DNA of 57,686 nucleotides from Bryobacterales bacterium. GTDB taxonomy: Bacteria; Acidobacteriota; Terriglobia; Bryobacterales; Bryobacteraceae. The DNA lies in NCBI GenBank assembly GCA_003135055.1, contig PLDF01000163.1, positions 1 to 57,686 of the forward strand. The letters are read 5' to 3'. Under the pieces are notes generated by a model. That model worked only from the letters and a program-made list of their open reading frames with translations, had not been told where the DNA came from and made no database searches. A program made the translations under genes and the position numbers. This document shows positions 42,529 through 51,750 of this stretch, one piece after another; the first letter of the stretch is position 1; every line of letters begins with the position of its first letter.

Positions 42529-44021
42529 CGTTCCCCCGATGCGATTTTGGCCGCGTTGCGAATCAATTCGAACAGAGGTCCGGGCAGCCAGAACGCGAGA
42601 ATCACAACCACGGAACCGAGGCCGATCAGAGAATACTTCTTCCACTTGCACGGTTCCATCGCTTCAGAGACTGCCGCTTCGGAGACGCTTGCATGGTCCA
42701 CCGGTGCGGCGCCCAGAACGAGTCTGGAGAAGTGCACCAGGAATCCGGCGAAGATAGCGGCCAGGAAAGCCACGCAAAGAGCCGCGGCGGCAACGTGACC
42801 GCTAGTGAAGCCCGCGCGCAAGACGGTGAACTCGCTCTGAAACATACTGAACGGCGGCGTGCCGGTCACAGCCAGCGTCGCCATCAGCAGAACCGAGCCG
42901 GTCACTGGCATGGAATGGATCAGACCGCCTTTCGCCTGATGGAAAAGGTCCGTTTTCAATCGCTGCTGCGCGTTTCCCGCGCAAAAAAACAGCAGCGGTT
43001 TTGTGACTGAATGAAACGTCATGTGCAGCAGCATCCCGAGCGCGCCGAACGCTCCGCCGAAACCGAGGCCCAGAATCATGATTCCGCCATGATCGATGCT
43101 GGAGTACGCCAGAATCCGCCGGAAACTTTTCTGCACCAGCACAAAGGGAACGGCCACGCCGATAGACAGGAGCCCGAAGAAAATCAGCAGTTGGGACCCG
43201 AACTGCGGACCAATGCATCTGGCCGCCAGAACATGGAACCGGATCAGTCCGTAGAGGGCGCAGTTCAGTACGCCCGCGGCCAGCATCGCCGCCGCCGGAA
43301 CCGGAGCCTCGCTGTAGGCGTCCGGCTTCCATGTATGCATCGGCGCGATGCCCGCCTTCGTTCCGTAGCCCAGCAGAACCAGGATAAACGCGAATCTCAT
43401 GGTATTGGGGTCGAGTTGCGGCGCGCTCCTGGCGAGGACGGACCAGTTCAAACCCGCGAGCGTATCCGTGCCGGGCACGCTATGCGCCGCATAGTATGTC
43501 AATATGGTGCCAAACAGGGCCATCGACAAACCGACGCCGCCGATCATTGTGTACTTCCACGCCGCCTCAAGAGAAGTCGCCCGGCCATAAAAAGCGATCA
43601 GAAAGACGCTGGTCAAGGTCGTTGCTTCGGTAGCCACCCACATCACGCCCAGGTTATTGGAGACTGCCACCATAAGCATGGCAAAGACAAACAGCGGAGT
43701 CAGCGCATAATACTTGCGAACCTCGCTTGCCGTGATATGGTCCCGCTCATCGTCGCGAAAGTAACCGACCGCGTAGACCGAGCACGCCAGAGCGACGGCC
43801 GCTGTCAGCAGAACCACCAGAGCGCTGAGCGAATCCGCCTCAAGGAAGCCATCCCACATCGAGACGCTTCCATCCCGAAGCACCTGCGCCACAAGGACGC
43901 CCGCCAGCGCCAGCACCAGGGCGAATGCGCATACGTTGATCTTCTCCATGGCCGCACGCTTCGCCGCGAGCGACATCGCGGCCGCCGCCAGTGGAACCGC
44001 GAGAATCAACGGCAGAATCAT
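42525..44021 (-). CDS. hyfF: Membrane antiporter-like subunit (HyfF/NuoL-M-N family)
   Basis: 498 residues, nearly all transmembrane, with about 13-14 helices. Proton-translocation landmarks are ATEATTLTSVFLIAFYGRAT (Glu in the antiporter helix), GYGTKAGIAPMHTWKPDAYS (Lys), FRRILAYSSIDHGGIMILGL and SVTKPLLFFCAGN (Lys). It forms the proton- or sodium-pumping arm of the complex with HyfB. The gene starts 42 bases after hyfE and ends overlapping hyfG (4-base ATGA overlap), so it is translationally coupled to hyfG. Confidence 0.9.
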   Translation of the reverse strand: MILPLILAVPLAAAAMSLAAKRAAMEKINVCAFALVLALAGVLVAQVLRDGSVSMWDGFLEADSLSALVVLLTAAVALACSVYAVGYFRDDERDHITASEVRKYYALTPLFVFAMLMVAVSNNLGVMWVATEATTLTSVFLIAFYGRATSLEAAWKYTMIGGVGLSMALFGTILTYYAAHSVPGTDTLAGLNWSVLARSAPQLDPNTMRFAFILVLLGYGTKAGIAPMHTWKPDAYSEAPVPAAAMLAAGVLNCALYGLIRFHVLAARCIGPQFGSQLLIFFGLLSIGVAVPFVLVQKSFRRILAYSSIDHGGIMILGLGFGGAFGALGMLLHMTFHSVTKPLLFFCAGNAQQRLKTDLFHQAKGGLIHSMPVTGSVLLMATLAVTGTPPFSMFQSEFTVLRAGFTSGHVAAAALCVAFLAAIFAGFLVHFSRLVLGAAPVDHASVSEAAVSEAMEPCKWKKYSLIGLGSVVVILAFWLPGPLFELIRNAAKIASGER

Positions 44022-44063
44022 TGAGCGCCGGGCCCTCGGATTGCGACTTGCGTCATGGCCGTA

Positions 44064-44750
44064 TCAACCCCGCAGCCTCGAAAGCTTGCTCACATCCATC
44101 GAGTCGAACGTCTCCTGGATGCGGTAAACCAGGATTCCCAGCACCATGACGGCTACCACAAGATCGAAGAGTATCCCCAGTTCCACAATCATTGGGACCC
44201 CGTAAGTCAGCGATATCGCCGCCAGGAACAAGCCATTTTCGAGGCAGAGAAGCGCAAGTACCTGCATAAGAGCCTTGCGCCGGGTGATCATCATATAGAA
44301 CCCGATCAGAAACAGCGAGACCGCCACTGCCAGCGTGTTATGACCCAGACTGGCGGGTGAGGCAGTTTCTTCGGGACGGTGCAGTGACTGGGCGACCAGG
44401 TAGCCCACCGTGGTCAGCCCCCCTGCGATCACCACCGACATGGGCACATTGATCAGCGGCGTAATCTCCTGACTCATGTCGATCTTTCTGCCCAATCGCT
44501 CGAGCACCGTCGGCAACAGCACGGCCTTCAAAGCAAAAGTGAGGAAGGCCGCCGCATAAAGGTGCGGCGCATGATTGAAGTAAGCGATCGTGTTCGCGAT
44601 GCCGGCCAGCAGGAACGATTGCGCGGCGAAGACGCGGATGTTAGTGATCAGCCATCGCTGACCTACCATGGCGATCTGAAGAACCAGTACGAACGCCGCC
44701 ATCAGCGTGATCATTCTGTTTCCGAATTGCGGGTCTTGATAGAAGTACAT
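44064..44750 (-). CDS. hyfE: Membrane subunit HyfE-like (NuoK-related)
   Basis: 228 residues (E. coli HyfE is similar in size), about seven transmembrane helices. The C-terminal part resembles NuoK/MnhC, for example VAVSLFLIGFYMMITRRKAL followed by MQVLALLCLENGLFLAAISL, with a conserved Glu. The motif ITPLINVPMSVVIAGGLTTV is typical of HyfE. It is part of the same coupled operon, six bases after hyfC. Confidence 0.88.
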   Translation of the reverse strand: MYFYQDPQFGNRMITLMAAFVLVLQIAMVGQRWLITNIRVFAAQSFLLAGIANTIAYFNHAPHLYAAAFLTFALKAVLLPTVLERLGRKIDMSQEITPLINVPMSVVIAGGLTTVGYLVAQSLHRPEETASPASLGHNTLAVAVSLFLIGFYMMITRRKALMQVLALLCLENGLFLAAISLTYGVPMIVELGILFDLVVAVMVLGILVYRIQETFDSMDVSKLSRLRG

Positions 44751-44756
44751 AATGGC

Positions 44757-45704
44757 TCAAAAAAGAAAAGTGGAAATCAGCGCCAGCGCGCCCAGCACAA
44801 AAGCTATAGCCAGTAACTCGGGGACCCGGAACAGCCGCATTTTGGCATTGGCGGTCTCGATCAGAACCACCAGGCAGCATATCGCGAGCAGTTTCGCCAG
44901 GTAATATCCCATGCCGGCCGCCACGCCGCCGGCCGTCCAGGCGGAGCTCAAACCGAACGGGAAGAAAGTGTTCACCAGCAGCGTCATCAATACCAGCTGC
45001 TTCAGAGAGGCGCCCCATTCGATCAAGGCGAGGTAGGGCCCCGAGTATTCGAGAATCATCGCCTCATGAATCATGGTCAGCTCGAGGTGCGTGGCCGGGT
45101 TATCCACCGGGATGCGCCCGGTCTCCGCGATCAGCACGATGAACATGGCTCCGAAGGCCAGCATCTGCGAAGGCGCCAGAAAGCGCCAGCTCTGGCCTAT
45201 GGCGGATCTCGCCACTTCACTCAGGTTTGTGGAATTGGCGGAGATGGCGACGGTGAAGATGGCCAGCATCATCGCCGGTTCGGCGATGGCGGAAATCGTC
45301 ATCTCGCGGCTGCTGCCCAGGCCGCCAAACGGAGTACCCGCATCGAGGGCTCCCAGCGCCAGAAAGAAACGGCCCAGCCCCAGCAGATACACCACGGCCA
45401 GCACTCCGCCGAACAGACTGAGAGGCGCTTCCGTGACTGCCATCGGAATCATCAGCCCGACCATTGCCGCTGTGATAAAGACAACCCATGGAGTGACTGA
45501 AAACAGCCAGGACGCGGTCTCGGGAATCACCATCCCCTTCCGGAGCAGCTTATGGATATCGCGATACGGCTGCCAGACGGCCGGGCCGCGGCGCGTCTGG
45601 AGCCTCGCTTTCATGGTCCGGATCGCTCCCGTCACCAGAGGAGCGATCGTCAGGAAAAGCAGAAGTTGCGCCGCTGCTGCGAGGACGGCTTCAATTGCCG
45701 TCAC
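44757..45704 (-). CDS. hyfC: Membrane anchor subunit HyfC-like (NuoH family)
   Basis: 315 residues from GTG 45704, overlapping the hyfB stop as GTGA. NuoH/HycD-type: KARLQTRRGPAVWQPYRDIH, then FAGA-like helices, GGLGSSREMTISAIAEPAMM and the signature AETGRIPVDNPATHLELTMI, followed by HEAMILEYSGP. This subunit links the peripheral Fe-S arm to the membrane pumps and contributes to the quinone-like cavity in complex I. Complete. Confidence 0.92.
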   Translation of the reverse strand: MTAIEAVLAAAAQLLLFLTIAPLVTGAIRTMKARLQTRRGPAVWQPYRDIHKLLRKGMVIPETASWLFSVTPWVVFITAAMVGLMIPMAVTEAPLSLFGGVLAVVYLLGLGRFFLALGALDAGTPFGGLGSSREMTISAIAEPAMMLAIFTVAISANSTNLSEVARSAIGQSWRFLAPSQMLAFGAMFIVLIAETGRIPVDNPATHLELTMIHEAMILEYSGPYLALIEWGASLKQLVLMTLLVNTFFPFGLSSAWTAGGVAAGMGYYLAKLLAICCLVVLIETANAKMRLFRVPELLAIAFVLGALALISTFLF

Positions 45705-47749
45705 GAGCGCACCCCGTATAACAGCAGCAGGATCAGAGTCACGAATATATAGGCGAGATAAGCGTGTATGCTGCCGGCCTGGATAGCCCGCATTCGTCTC
45801 GCGAGCATAAGGATCGCTTTCTGCGCGGGAGCGTACAGCCGTTCTTCGAATGGAGACTCTATCTCGCTGCCGAAACGGATGGCTTTGGGGTAGTATGGCG
45901 ATACTTCGTACTCGGTCTCTATTTCGCGGCTCGGTTTATAGAGTGCGGCGAAAATCATTCGCAATGGTTTTGAGAAAGCGAAGGCCGTGTATTCGTTGTC
46001 CGATGTGAGCCCGGGCAGTCCGCAATCCCAGGTGGGTCCGGTGACTCGTTTTCGCTTGCCGCCCCAGAGCGCCAATAACAAAGCTGGAATGGCCGAGAGA
46101 ATCACGAATAGCGCGGCAATCCCGGCTGGTGACACCGTCCCGCCCCGCCCGGTGCCCGCGCTCAAGGCCAGTCCGCCGGCGGCGATCAGATCGCCGCTCA
46201 CTTGCGCCCCCGCAAGCCGGACCGTTATGCCGTCGAATACGGGCAGGAACAGAGTCGCGCCCAGACCCAGCGCCACGCAGATCACCGCCAGAATCGCCAT
46301 CCCAGTCACCATGAAGGAATCGGATTCCCGCGCGCGCCCGGCATTCTCGCTGCGAGGCAGAGCCAGAAAACTGATGCCGAAAGCTTTGACGAAGCACGTC
46401 GCGGCCAGCGCCGCGGTCAATGCCAGCAGCGCTCCGGCGACCGGGAACAGCACGCGCGTCAGTTTCTCCGTCGCGCCGAATCCCGCCAACAGCGCCTGAT
46501 AAGTGAGCCACTCGCTCACGAAGCCGTTTAGCGGCGGCAATCCCGAGATCGCGATCGCTCCCACCAGGAAGCAGAACGCGGTCCTGGGCATTCGTGAAAT
46601 CAGGCCCCCCATCTCTTCCATGTTGCGCGTATGCGCGCCGTGAAGAACGGAACCGGCGCCCAGAAACAACAGAGACTTGAAGATCGCGTGATTCATGGTG
46701 TGATACAGACCCGCGATGAGAGCGATTGCGGCGAGCCGGTTATGACCGAGCGACATGAACATCATCGCCGCGCCAAAGCCAATCAGTATGATGCCGATAT
46801 TCTCGATGCTATGATACGCCAGCAGGCGTTTCAAATCGTGCTCCATCAGCGCGTAGAGCACTCCCAGCAGGGCCGACGCCACGCCCACCGTCAGAACCGC
46901 GATGCCGGCCCATAACGGCGGCATGCCCAGAAATTCGAAAAACGCCCGGGCCATTCCGTAGATGCCGCATTTGATGACGATCCCCGACATCAGCGCGGAT
47001 ATGTTGCTCGGCGCTACCGGGTGCGCCTCGGGCAGCCAGATGTGCAGCGGGATGATGCCCGCCTTGACGCCGAAGCCCGCAAAAAACAACAGGAAGATCG
47101 CCGCCTGCCTGGTTCCGGTTAAACTTAGCCCTGTCAACCCGCCGGCGGCGGACGCAAAGCCGGAAAACTCCAGGTTTCCCGCCTGCGCGCTCAACAGCAG
47201 AAATCCGGCCAGCAGGCAGCCTGTGCCCGCATGCGACATCACGAAGTAAAGGTTTCCAGCGTGGCGCGCGGTTTGCTCCCGCTGATCGAAGGTCACCAGG
47301 AAATAAGCCGAGAGCGCCGTCGCTTCCCACGCAATAAGAAAAAAGAAAGCGTTCGATGCCGTGAAGACGGCGGTGAGACTCGCCAGCAACAGGTTGTAGA
47401 AGAAGCCCAGTATGCCGGCCGTCTTCTTGGCTTCGAAGGAGCGGAGATAACCCAGAGAATAAATCGAAACCGCCACCGCGAGCAGGCTGAGAATCAGGTT
47501 GAAGTAAGTGGAGAGCGCATCGAGGCGGAAACCATAAACGAGAAAAGGAACGCCCGCGGGAATCTCCCAGTGCGCAGTGGCGCCGCTCGCAAGACTGAGA
47601 GTGCAGGCGCAGAGTTCCAGCAGGCCCCCAAGTAAAGCCAGCCCGCAGCTCAGAATCCGCGGCCATACTGAACGGCGAGGGGCGATCAGGCCTGCCAAGG
47701 CGCCTGCTCCGTACGCCAGCAGCCCGCCAAAAAAGGCGCGTTCGATCAC
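45701..47749 (-). CDS. hyfB: Large membrane antiporter-like subunit (HyfB/NuoL family)
   Basis: 682 residues from GTG 47749. About 16 helices with WEATALSAYFLVTFDQREQT (Glu), GFGVKAGIIPLHIWLPEAHP followed by VAPSNISALMSG (Lys), LKRLLAYHSIENIGIILIGF, HTMNHAIFKSLLFLGAGSVL (Lys) and PPLNGFVSEWLTYQAL. The C-terminal portion matches HyfB/HycC (GKRKRVTGPTWDCGLPGLTS, SPYYPKAIRFGSEIESPFEE). It is the first recognised gene of the six-gene operon. The GTG overlaps the stop of a possible 55-codon ORF upstream. Confidence 0.92.
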   Translation of the reverse strand: MIERAFFGGLLAYGAGALAGLIAPRRSVWPRILSCGLALLGGLLELCACTLSLASGATAHWEIPAGVPFLVYGFRLDALSTYFNLILSLLAVAVSIYSLGYLRSFEAKKTAGILGFFYNLLLASLTAVFTASNAFFFLIAWEATALSAYFLVTFDQREQTARHAGNLYFVMSHAGTGCLLAGFLLLSAQAGNLEFSGFASAAGGLTGLSLTGTRQAAIFLLFFAGFGVKAGIIPLHIWLPEAHPVAPSNISALMSGIVIKCGIYGMARAFFEFLGMPPLWAGIAVLTVGVASALLGVLYALMEHDLKRLLAYHSIENIGIILIGFGAAMMFMSLGHNRLAAIALIAGLYHTMNHAIFKSLLFLGAGSVLHGAHTRNMEEMGGLISRMPRTAFCFLVGAIAISGLPPLNGFVSEWLTYQALLAGFGATEKLTRVLFPVAGALLALTAALAATCFVKAFGISFLALPRSENAGRARESDSFMVTGMAILAVICVALGLGATLFLPVFDGITVRLAGAQVSGDLIAAGGLALSAGTGRGGTVSPAGIAALFVILSAIPALLLALWGGKRKRVTGPTWDCGLPGLTSDNEYTAFAFSKPLRMIFAALYKPSREIETEYEVSPYYPKAIRFGSEIESPFEERLYAPAQKAILMLARRMRAIQAGSIHAYLAYIFVTLILLLLYGVRS

Positions 47750-47913
47750 TGGTCTGCAGGCCTCTCTGCTCCAATCTCATCGAGAATATTCTTCGTATCG
47801 GTCAAGTGGCGATAGAAACAGCTCCGCGGCGTATCCGGAACCCCGATCGGCCCGCGCCGATCCCCAAGAGAATCGAAAACCTGATTCCTCTTCTTGCCGT
47901 TGACCACAATCAT
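47746..47913 (-). CDS. Possible small protein (55 aa) coupled to hyfB
   Basis: Open frame from ATG 47913 to a TGA whose first two bases are shared with the hyfB GTG (CAGTGATC). The predicted protein is basic at the N terminus (MIVVNGKKRNQVFDSLGDRR) and ends TKNILDEIGAERPADQ. No motif or homologue is recognised and the Shine-Dalgarno is weak. The GTGA overlap matches the style of the rest of the operon, which is the only argument that it is translated. A longer open frame directly upstream (47910-48323) ends in an ATGA overlap with it, but reads like non-coding DNA. Confidence 0.3.
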   Translation of the reverse strand: MIVVNGKKRNQVFDSLGDRRGPIGVPDTPRSCFYRHLTDTKNILDEIGAERPADQ

Positions 47914-48411
47914 TTTGGTCCGGGGAATCGATAGATTCTGCGAGACATCATCTGCTGCGAGGCGTCAGCTTGCTCGATCTCCAACTCAATCGGCTTGCTG
48001 GCAGGCATGTCTCCATGCCGCATATTATATTCGAAAACTGGAATACCCGTACCGGACCTACCCCGGACCGGGTGCTTATGTGGGGCAGATTGGCAAATCC
48101 GCGGCGGATTGTGAATCCGCCTGCCGGGCTTCGACGCGCCCAATACGAGTAAGCCGCAAACGCGGTTCACACTGCGTCTCCCGAATCCATTTGAGCACCC
48201 TACTGCCCCTTGCGGGCCATCGCCGTCGCTGATCGCCTGGTGCGAGTCGTCAATACGGTTCGCATCGAAAACCGGAGCCGCGTCGCCGTCAACTGGCTCA
48301 TGCAAGCTCCGCGTTTCTGGCATTGACGGGGAAACGGGAGAGCCTGTTGCCGGGACGCCTTCGCGAAGAACAGGCGTTCAGATCCGCTTACACTCAAATA
48401 TAGCCGGCCCC
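47914..48411. other. Intergenic region upstream of divergent hyf-like operon and glycosyltransferase gene
   Basis: About 500 bases. It contains a palindromic repeat-like block at about 48076-48125 (GTGGGGCAGATTGGCAAATC, then GCGGCGGATTGTGAATCCGC) similar to others near 24183, 29820 and 54766. The promoters for both divergent genes must lie here, but none is obvious. Confidence 0.45.
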
Positions 48412-50076
48412 ATGTTCCTATTCGACTTCTTCCGCTCGTTTCTGCCGCTGCACAATCCCGTCGGATTCGGCGCGAGCGATTTCATCGAGCTCGCCCTGGC
48501 CGCGCTTTTGGTATTGCTGACGCTGGTGCGCGCCGAGGCCGAACCGTTCGTCCAGCGACTGGCGAAGCGCACGGCCTGGTGCATGCTGGCGCTGGCGGCG
48601 CTGCCGGTCCTGCTGCGATTGGCGCTGTTGGCGCACGCGCCGGCGCCAACGCCCGCCGGGTCGGACGATTTCAGCTACTGGCTGCTCGCCGATACGCTGC
48701 GGCATTTTCGATTGGCGAATCCAGCGCACCCCATGCGCCAATTCTTCGAAACCGTATTCGTGTTGCAGCAGCCGTCGTATAGTTCCATCTTCCCGCTCGG
48801 ACAAGGCCTGGCGATGGCCGCGGGCTGGCTCGTATTCGGGCATCCATGGGCGGGCGTATTGCTCTCGGTTGCGGCGTTGTGCGCGCTGACGTATTGGATG
48901 CTGCGCGCCTGGACCACGCCCGGCTGGGCTCTGGTGGGCGGCCTGCTCGCGGTGATGCAGTTCGGCGTCTTGAGTTATTGGGTGAATACGTATTGGGGCG
49001 GCGCGGTTTCGGGAATCGCCGGCTGTCTGGTGTTCGGCGCGCTGCCACGTTTGCGCGGCGGCGGTTTGTCGGGGAAATTTCGTGCGCGGGACGGCGCCGC
49101 GCTGGGTATCGGGCTCGGCTTGCAATTGCTCACTCGCCCGTTCGAATTCGGCGTGATGTCGATGTGCGCGGCGGCCTGGCTGCTAATCGACCGGCAGTGG
49201 CGGATTCCGTGGCGCGCGGCAGCGTTGGCGTTCCTCCCGGCGCTCGGTCTGATGGCTCTCCAGAACCACGCAGTGACCGGCAGTTGGAGTGTCTTGCCCT
49301 ATGAGTTGAGCCGCTATCGATACGGCGTGCCCGCCACGTTCACCTTTCAAGCCAACCCCGTTCCGCACGGCGCGCTGACGCCGGCCCAACAGCTCGATTA
49401 TCAAGCGCAGTCGGCCGTGCACGATAGCCCGGGCTTCTGGGATCGGCTGGTGGAGCGTACCGGATTCTATCGCTTCTTTTTCCTGCCGCCGCTCTATCTC
49501 GCGCTGCCCGTCTTCCTCTTCCGATTGAGAGAGCGAAGGTTTCAATGGGTCGCGGCGACGCTGTGTCTGTTTGCGATCGCGGACAATTTCTATCCCTACT
49601 TCTATCCGCACTATATCGCCGCGCTGGCATGTCTCTTCCTACTAGCGGCCGTGGCGGCGCTGGAGCGGTTGACCGCTTGGTCGCCGTTAGCGGCGCGATT
49701 GATCGTGCTGCTATGCGCCGCGCACTTCATTTTCTGGTACGGCATCCACGCCATGCGCGACGACAACGTCCGCCTGGCGATGGCGAAATATGAGACATGG
49801 GATTATCTGAACCAGGGCGATCCGGACGGCCGCATCGCCATCGACGGCCAACTCGATCGCGTTCCCGGGCAGCAACTGGTTTTCGTGCGTTACTCGCCGC
49901 TGCATGGCTTTCATGAGTGGGTGCACAACGGCGCCGGCATCGACGCGCAGCGCGTGGTATGGGCCCTCGATCTGGGCGCGGAAGAGGACCGGAAGCTGCT
50001 GCAATACTATCCCGGCCGGAGCGTGTGGGTGTTGGAAGCAGATGCCAGGCCGCCGCGGCTGGTGAAAGTTCGGTAG
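48412..50076 (+). CDS. GT-C type integral membrane glycosyltransferase
   Basis: 554 residues with about 10-12 transmembrane helices. The first large periplasmic loop carries the acidic motif TPAGSDDFSYWLLADTLRHF (DD, as in the metal/lipid-phosphate site of GT-C enzymes such as PMT and ArnT), followed by MRQFFETVFVLQQPSYSSIF. Helices such as IELALAALLVLLTLV, LGLGLQLLTRP and YIAALACLFLLAAVAALERL follow. The C terminus is a soluble periplasmic domain (VRLAMAKYETWDYLNQGDPD). It would transfer a sugar from a polyprenyl-phosphate donor. The acceptor is unknown. Monocistronic. Confidence 0.72.
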   Translation: MFLFDFFRSFLPLHNPVGFGASDFIELALAALLVLLTLVRAEAEPFVQRLAKRTAWCMLALAALPVLLRLALLAHAPAPTPAGSDDFSYWLLADTLRHFRLANPAHPMRQFFETVFVLQQPSYSSIFPLGQGLAMAAGWLVFGHPWAGVLLSVAALCALTYWMLRAWTTPGWALVGGLLAVMQFGVLSYWVNTYWGGAVSGIAGCLVFGALPRLRGGGLSGKFRARDGAALGIGLGLQLLTRPFEFGVMSMCAAAWLLIDRQWRIPWRAAALAFLPALGLMALQNHAVTGSWSVLPYELSRYRYGVPATFTFQANPVPHGALTPAQQLDYQAQSAVHDSPGFWDRLVERTGFYRFFFLPPLYLALPVFLFRLRERRFQWVAATLCLFAIADNFYPYFYPHYIAALACLFLLAAVAALERLTAWSPLAARLIVLLCAAHFIFWYGIHAMRDDNVRLAMAKYETWDYLNQGDPDGRIAIDGQLDRVPGQQLVFVRYSPLHGFHEWVHNGAGIDAQRVVWALDLGAEEDRKLLQYYPGRSVWVLEADARPPRLVKVR

Positions 50077-50572
50077 CGTTAAAAGGCCGCGCGCCTGCAC
50101 CCATGGTCGACTCTTACGGTGGCGCACGCACTTATGCGGCGCGCTCATGCGTGCAGCGTTCACGCTCGTGTGAACGCGCTTCGGTCACGCGCCAACACCC
50201 GTCGAGATGAGTCTCGACGCCGCACGCAAGAGGCGTTGTACGAAAGCATGCGCCACGTCGTTCAATGAGAGTTCCGGGCTAAACAGTTGCGCGAGACCCT
50301 GACGTGTGAGGCGCGGCGAACCGTGTAAGGAATACAGCCCAGCGACGCGGGAACCGACACTCGCGGCATCGCCGCATGTGACATCGACGTTTCATGGACA
50401 GAGTCCCGCGGGCCTTAAGAGAAACGGGTCTTCGTGAAATCGTGTGGGTGAAGAGTGCCGTTTTCGAGCACCTGGAGATGCCATGGGCAGTCCCCTGCAT
50501 GAGGCCCTGACCCACCAGGACCGTCTCCGAATTAGCATGATTCCTGAGTGCCTGCGAAGAAGAGACTTGAGG
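50077..50572. other. Non-coding left flank of the ISL3-type element
   Basis: Nearly 500 bases with no supported gene. There is a perfect 8-bp hairpin at 50200-50219 (CGTCGAGA/TCTCGACG, loop TGAG). An 18-base string CGTGTGAACGCGCTTCGG at 50167-50184 is also found at 38511-38528. The element's terminal inverted repeat is not identified. Confidence 0.5.
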
Positions 50573-51750
50573 ATGCCTACCGTTTTCCTGGATTCAGACC
50601 GAGCCGTTGGGTGCACGGCATGTTTGGCGATCCTAAAGCCCGGGTCATGGTCCTGGAGCGGACGGAAAAAAACAGCTTGCGGTGTCTGCGGGCGAGTGCA
50701 GAAGACATTTTACGACCGCAAGCCGCGGTGTGTGCGAGATCTCTCCTGTGGGGATACGCGGGTCTATCTGGTGGTAGAGTTCCGGCGCCTGGCATGCGGC
50801 AGTTGCGGTCTTGTGAAGCAGGAGAAATTGGCGTGGATTGCGGACAATCCGTTGTACACAAAGCGATTCGCCTTTTTTGTGGGTCGGCGATGCCGAGCGT
50901 CGGCACTGAAAGATGTAGCCCAGGAACTGCATTTAGACTGGCAGACAGTCAAGGGGTTGGAGATGCAGTACATGCGGGAGCAACTCCGGCGGGCGGGAAT
51001 GCCTGGACCGCTAGTGATCGGGATCGATGAGATCTCGGTGAAGCACGGGCAGGACTATCGGATCGTGGTGAGCGATCTGTTGCGGCGGCGCGCCATCTGG
51101 TTCGGCGGGAAGGACCGGAAGGAAGAAAGCATGGATCCGTTCTATCAGGAATTGGGAGCTGCGAAGAGCAGCCGAATCCGTCTGGCCGTGATGGACATGT
51201 GGAAGGCGTTTCAGAAGTCGGCGACGAAGAACGCCCCGCAGGCGGATATTCTGTTCGACAAATTCCACGTGATGCAGCACCTGACTGGCGCTGGACGAAG
51301 TACGGAAAAGCGAATACGCCCGGCTTAAAGGCCAAGACCGGGCCTACATCAAGGGACAGGAATATACCCTGCTTTCTCATCGTGAGAACCTCACGCTGAA
51401 GGGGCGGCAGGCGTTGGAGAAACTGTTGGCGGCCAACAAACGATTGAGTATCGCCTACATATTGAAGGAGTCGTTTGGTCAGCTATGGGACTACGAGAAA
51501 GAGGGCTGGGCGCGGAAGTTCTTTGAGAACTGGAAAGCCTCGTTGAAGTGGCAGAGATTAGCGCCGTATGAGAAGTTCGCACAGATGATTGAGGGTCACT
51601 GGGAGGGCATTGCCGCTTACTGCAAGCCGGAGAACAAAGTGCCCCTGGGCTTCGTGGAGGGGTCTGAATAGCAAGATCCGCGTGCTCCAACGGCGGGCGT
51701 ACGGAATCCGCGACGAGGAGTACTTGCGGCTAAAGGTCCTCACCTGCATG
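50573..51750 (+). pseudogene. ISL3-family transposase with two frameshifts
   Basis: It starts at ATG 50573 (GAGG just upstream), MPTVFLDSDRAVGC. The N-terminal zinc-binding part has CTAC, CGVC and CGSC pairs (ACGVCGRVQKTFYDRKPR, RLACGSCGLVKQEKLAWIAD), followed by a helix-turn-helix (SALKDVAQELHLDWQTVKGL). DDE core: VIGIDEISVKHGQDYRI (first Asp), IRLAVMDMWKAFQKS (second Asp), DKFHVMQHL. A frameshift near 51283 then leads to LDEVRKSEYARLKGQDRAYI, ANKRLSIAYILKESFGQLWD and NKVPLGFVEG. Another at about 51656 (one extra G) leads to LNSKIRVLQRRAYGIRDEEY, LRLKVLTCM. At 51748 it runs in frame into the next element, so its last residues are lost. Confidence 0.85.

Noticed and set aside
43011..44024. 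337-codon plus-strand open frame in the hyf-like operon
   Set aside because: Antisense to hyfF; the product is rich in Gln, His and Arg, the usual reverse complement of a membrane protein.
40072..47749. Functional formate hydrogenlyase or hydrogenase-4
   Set aside because: The large subunit has no nickel-binding cysteines and there is no formate dehydrogenase or maturation gene nearby.
47910..48323. 137-codon minus-strand frame upstream of hyfB
   Set aside because: It has an ATGA overlap with the 55-codon ORF but its sequence runs through a palindromic repeat block and has no motif, so it is probably non-coding.
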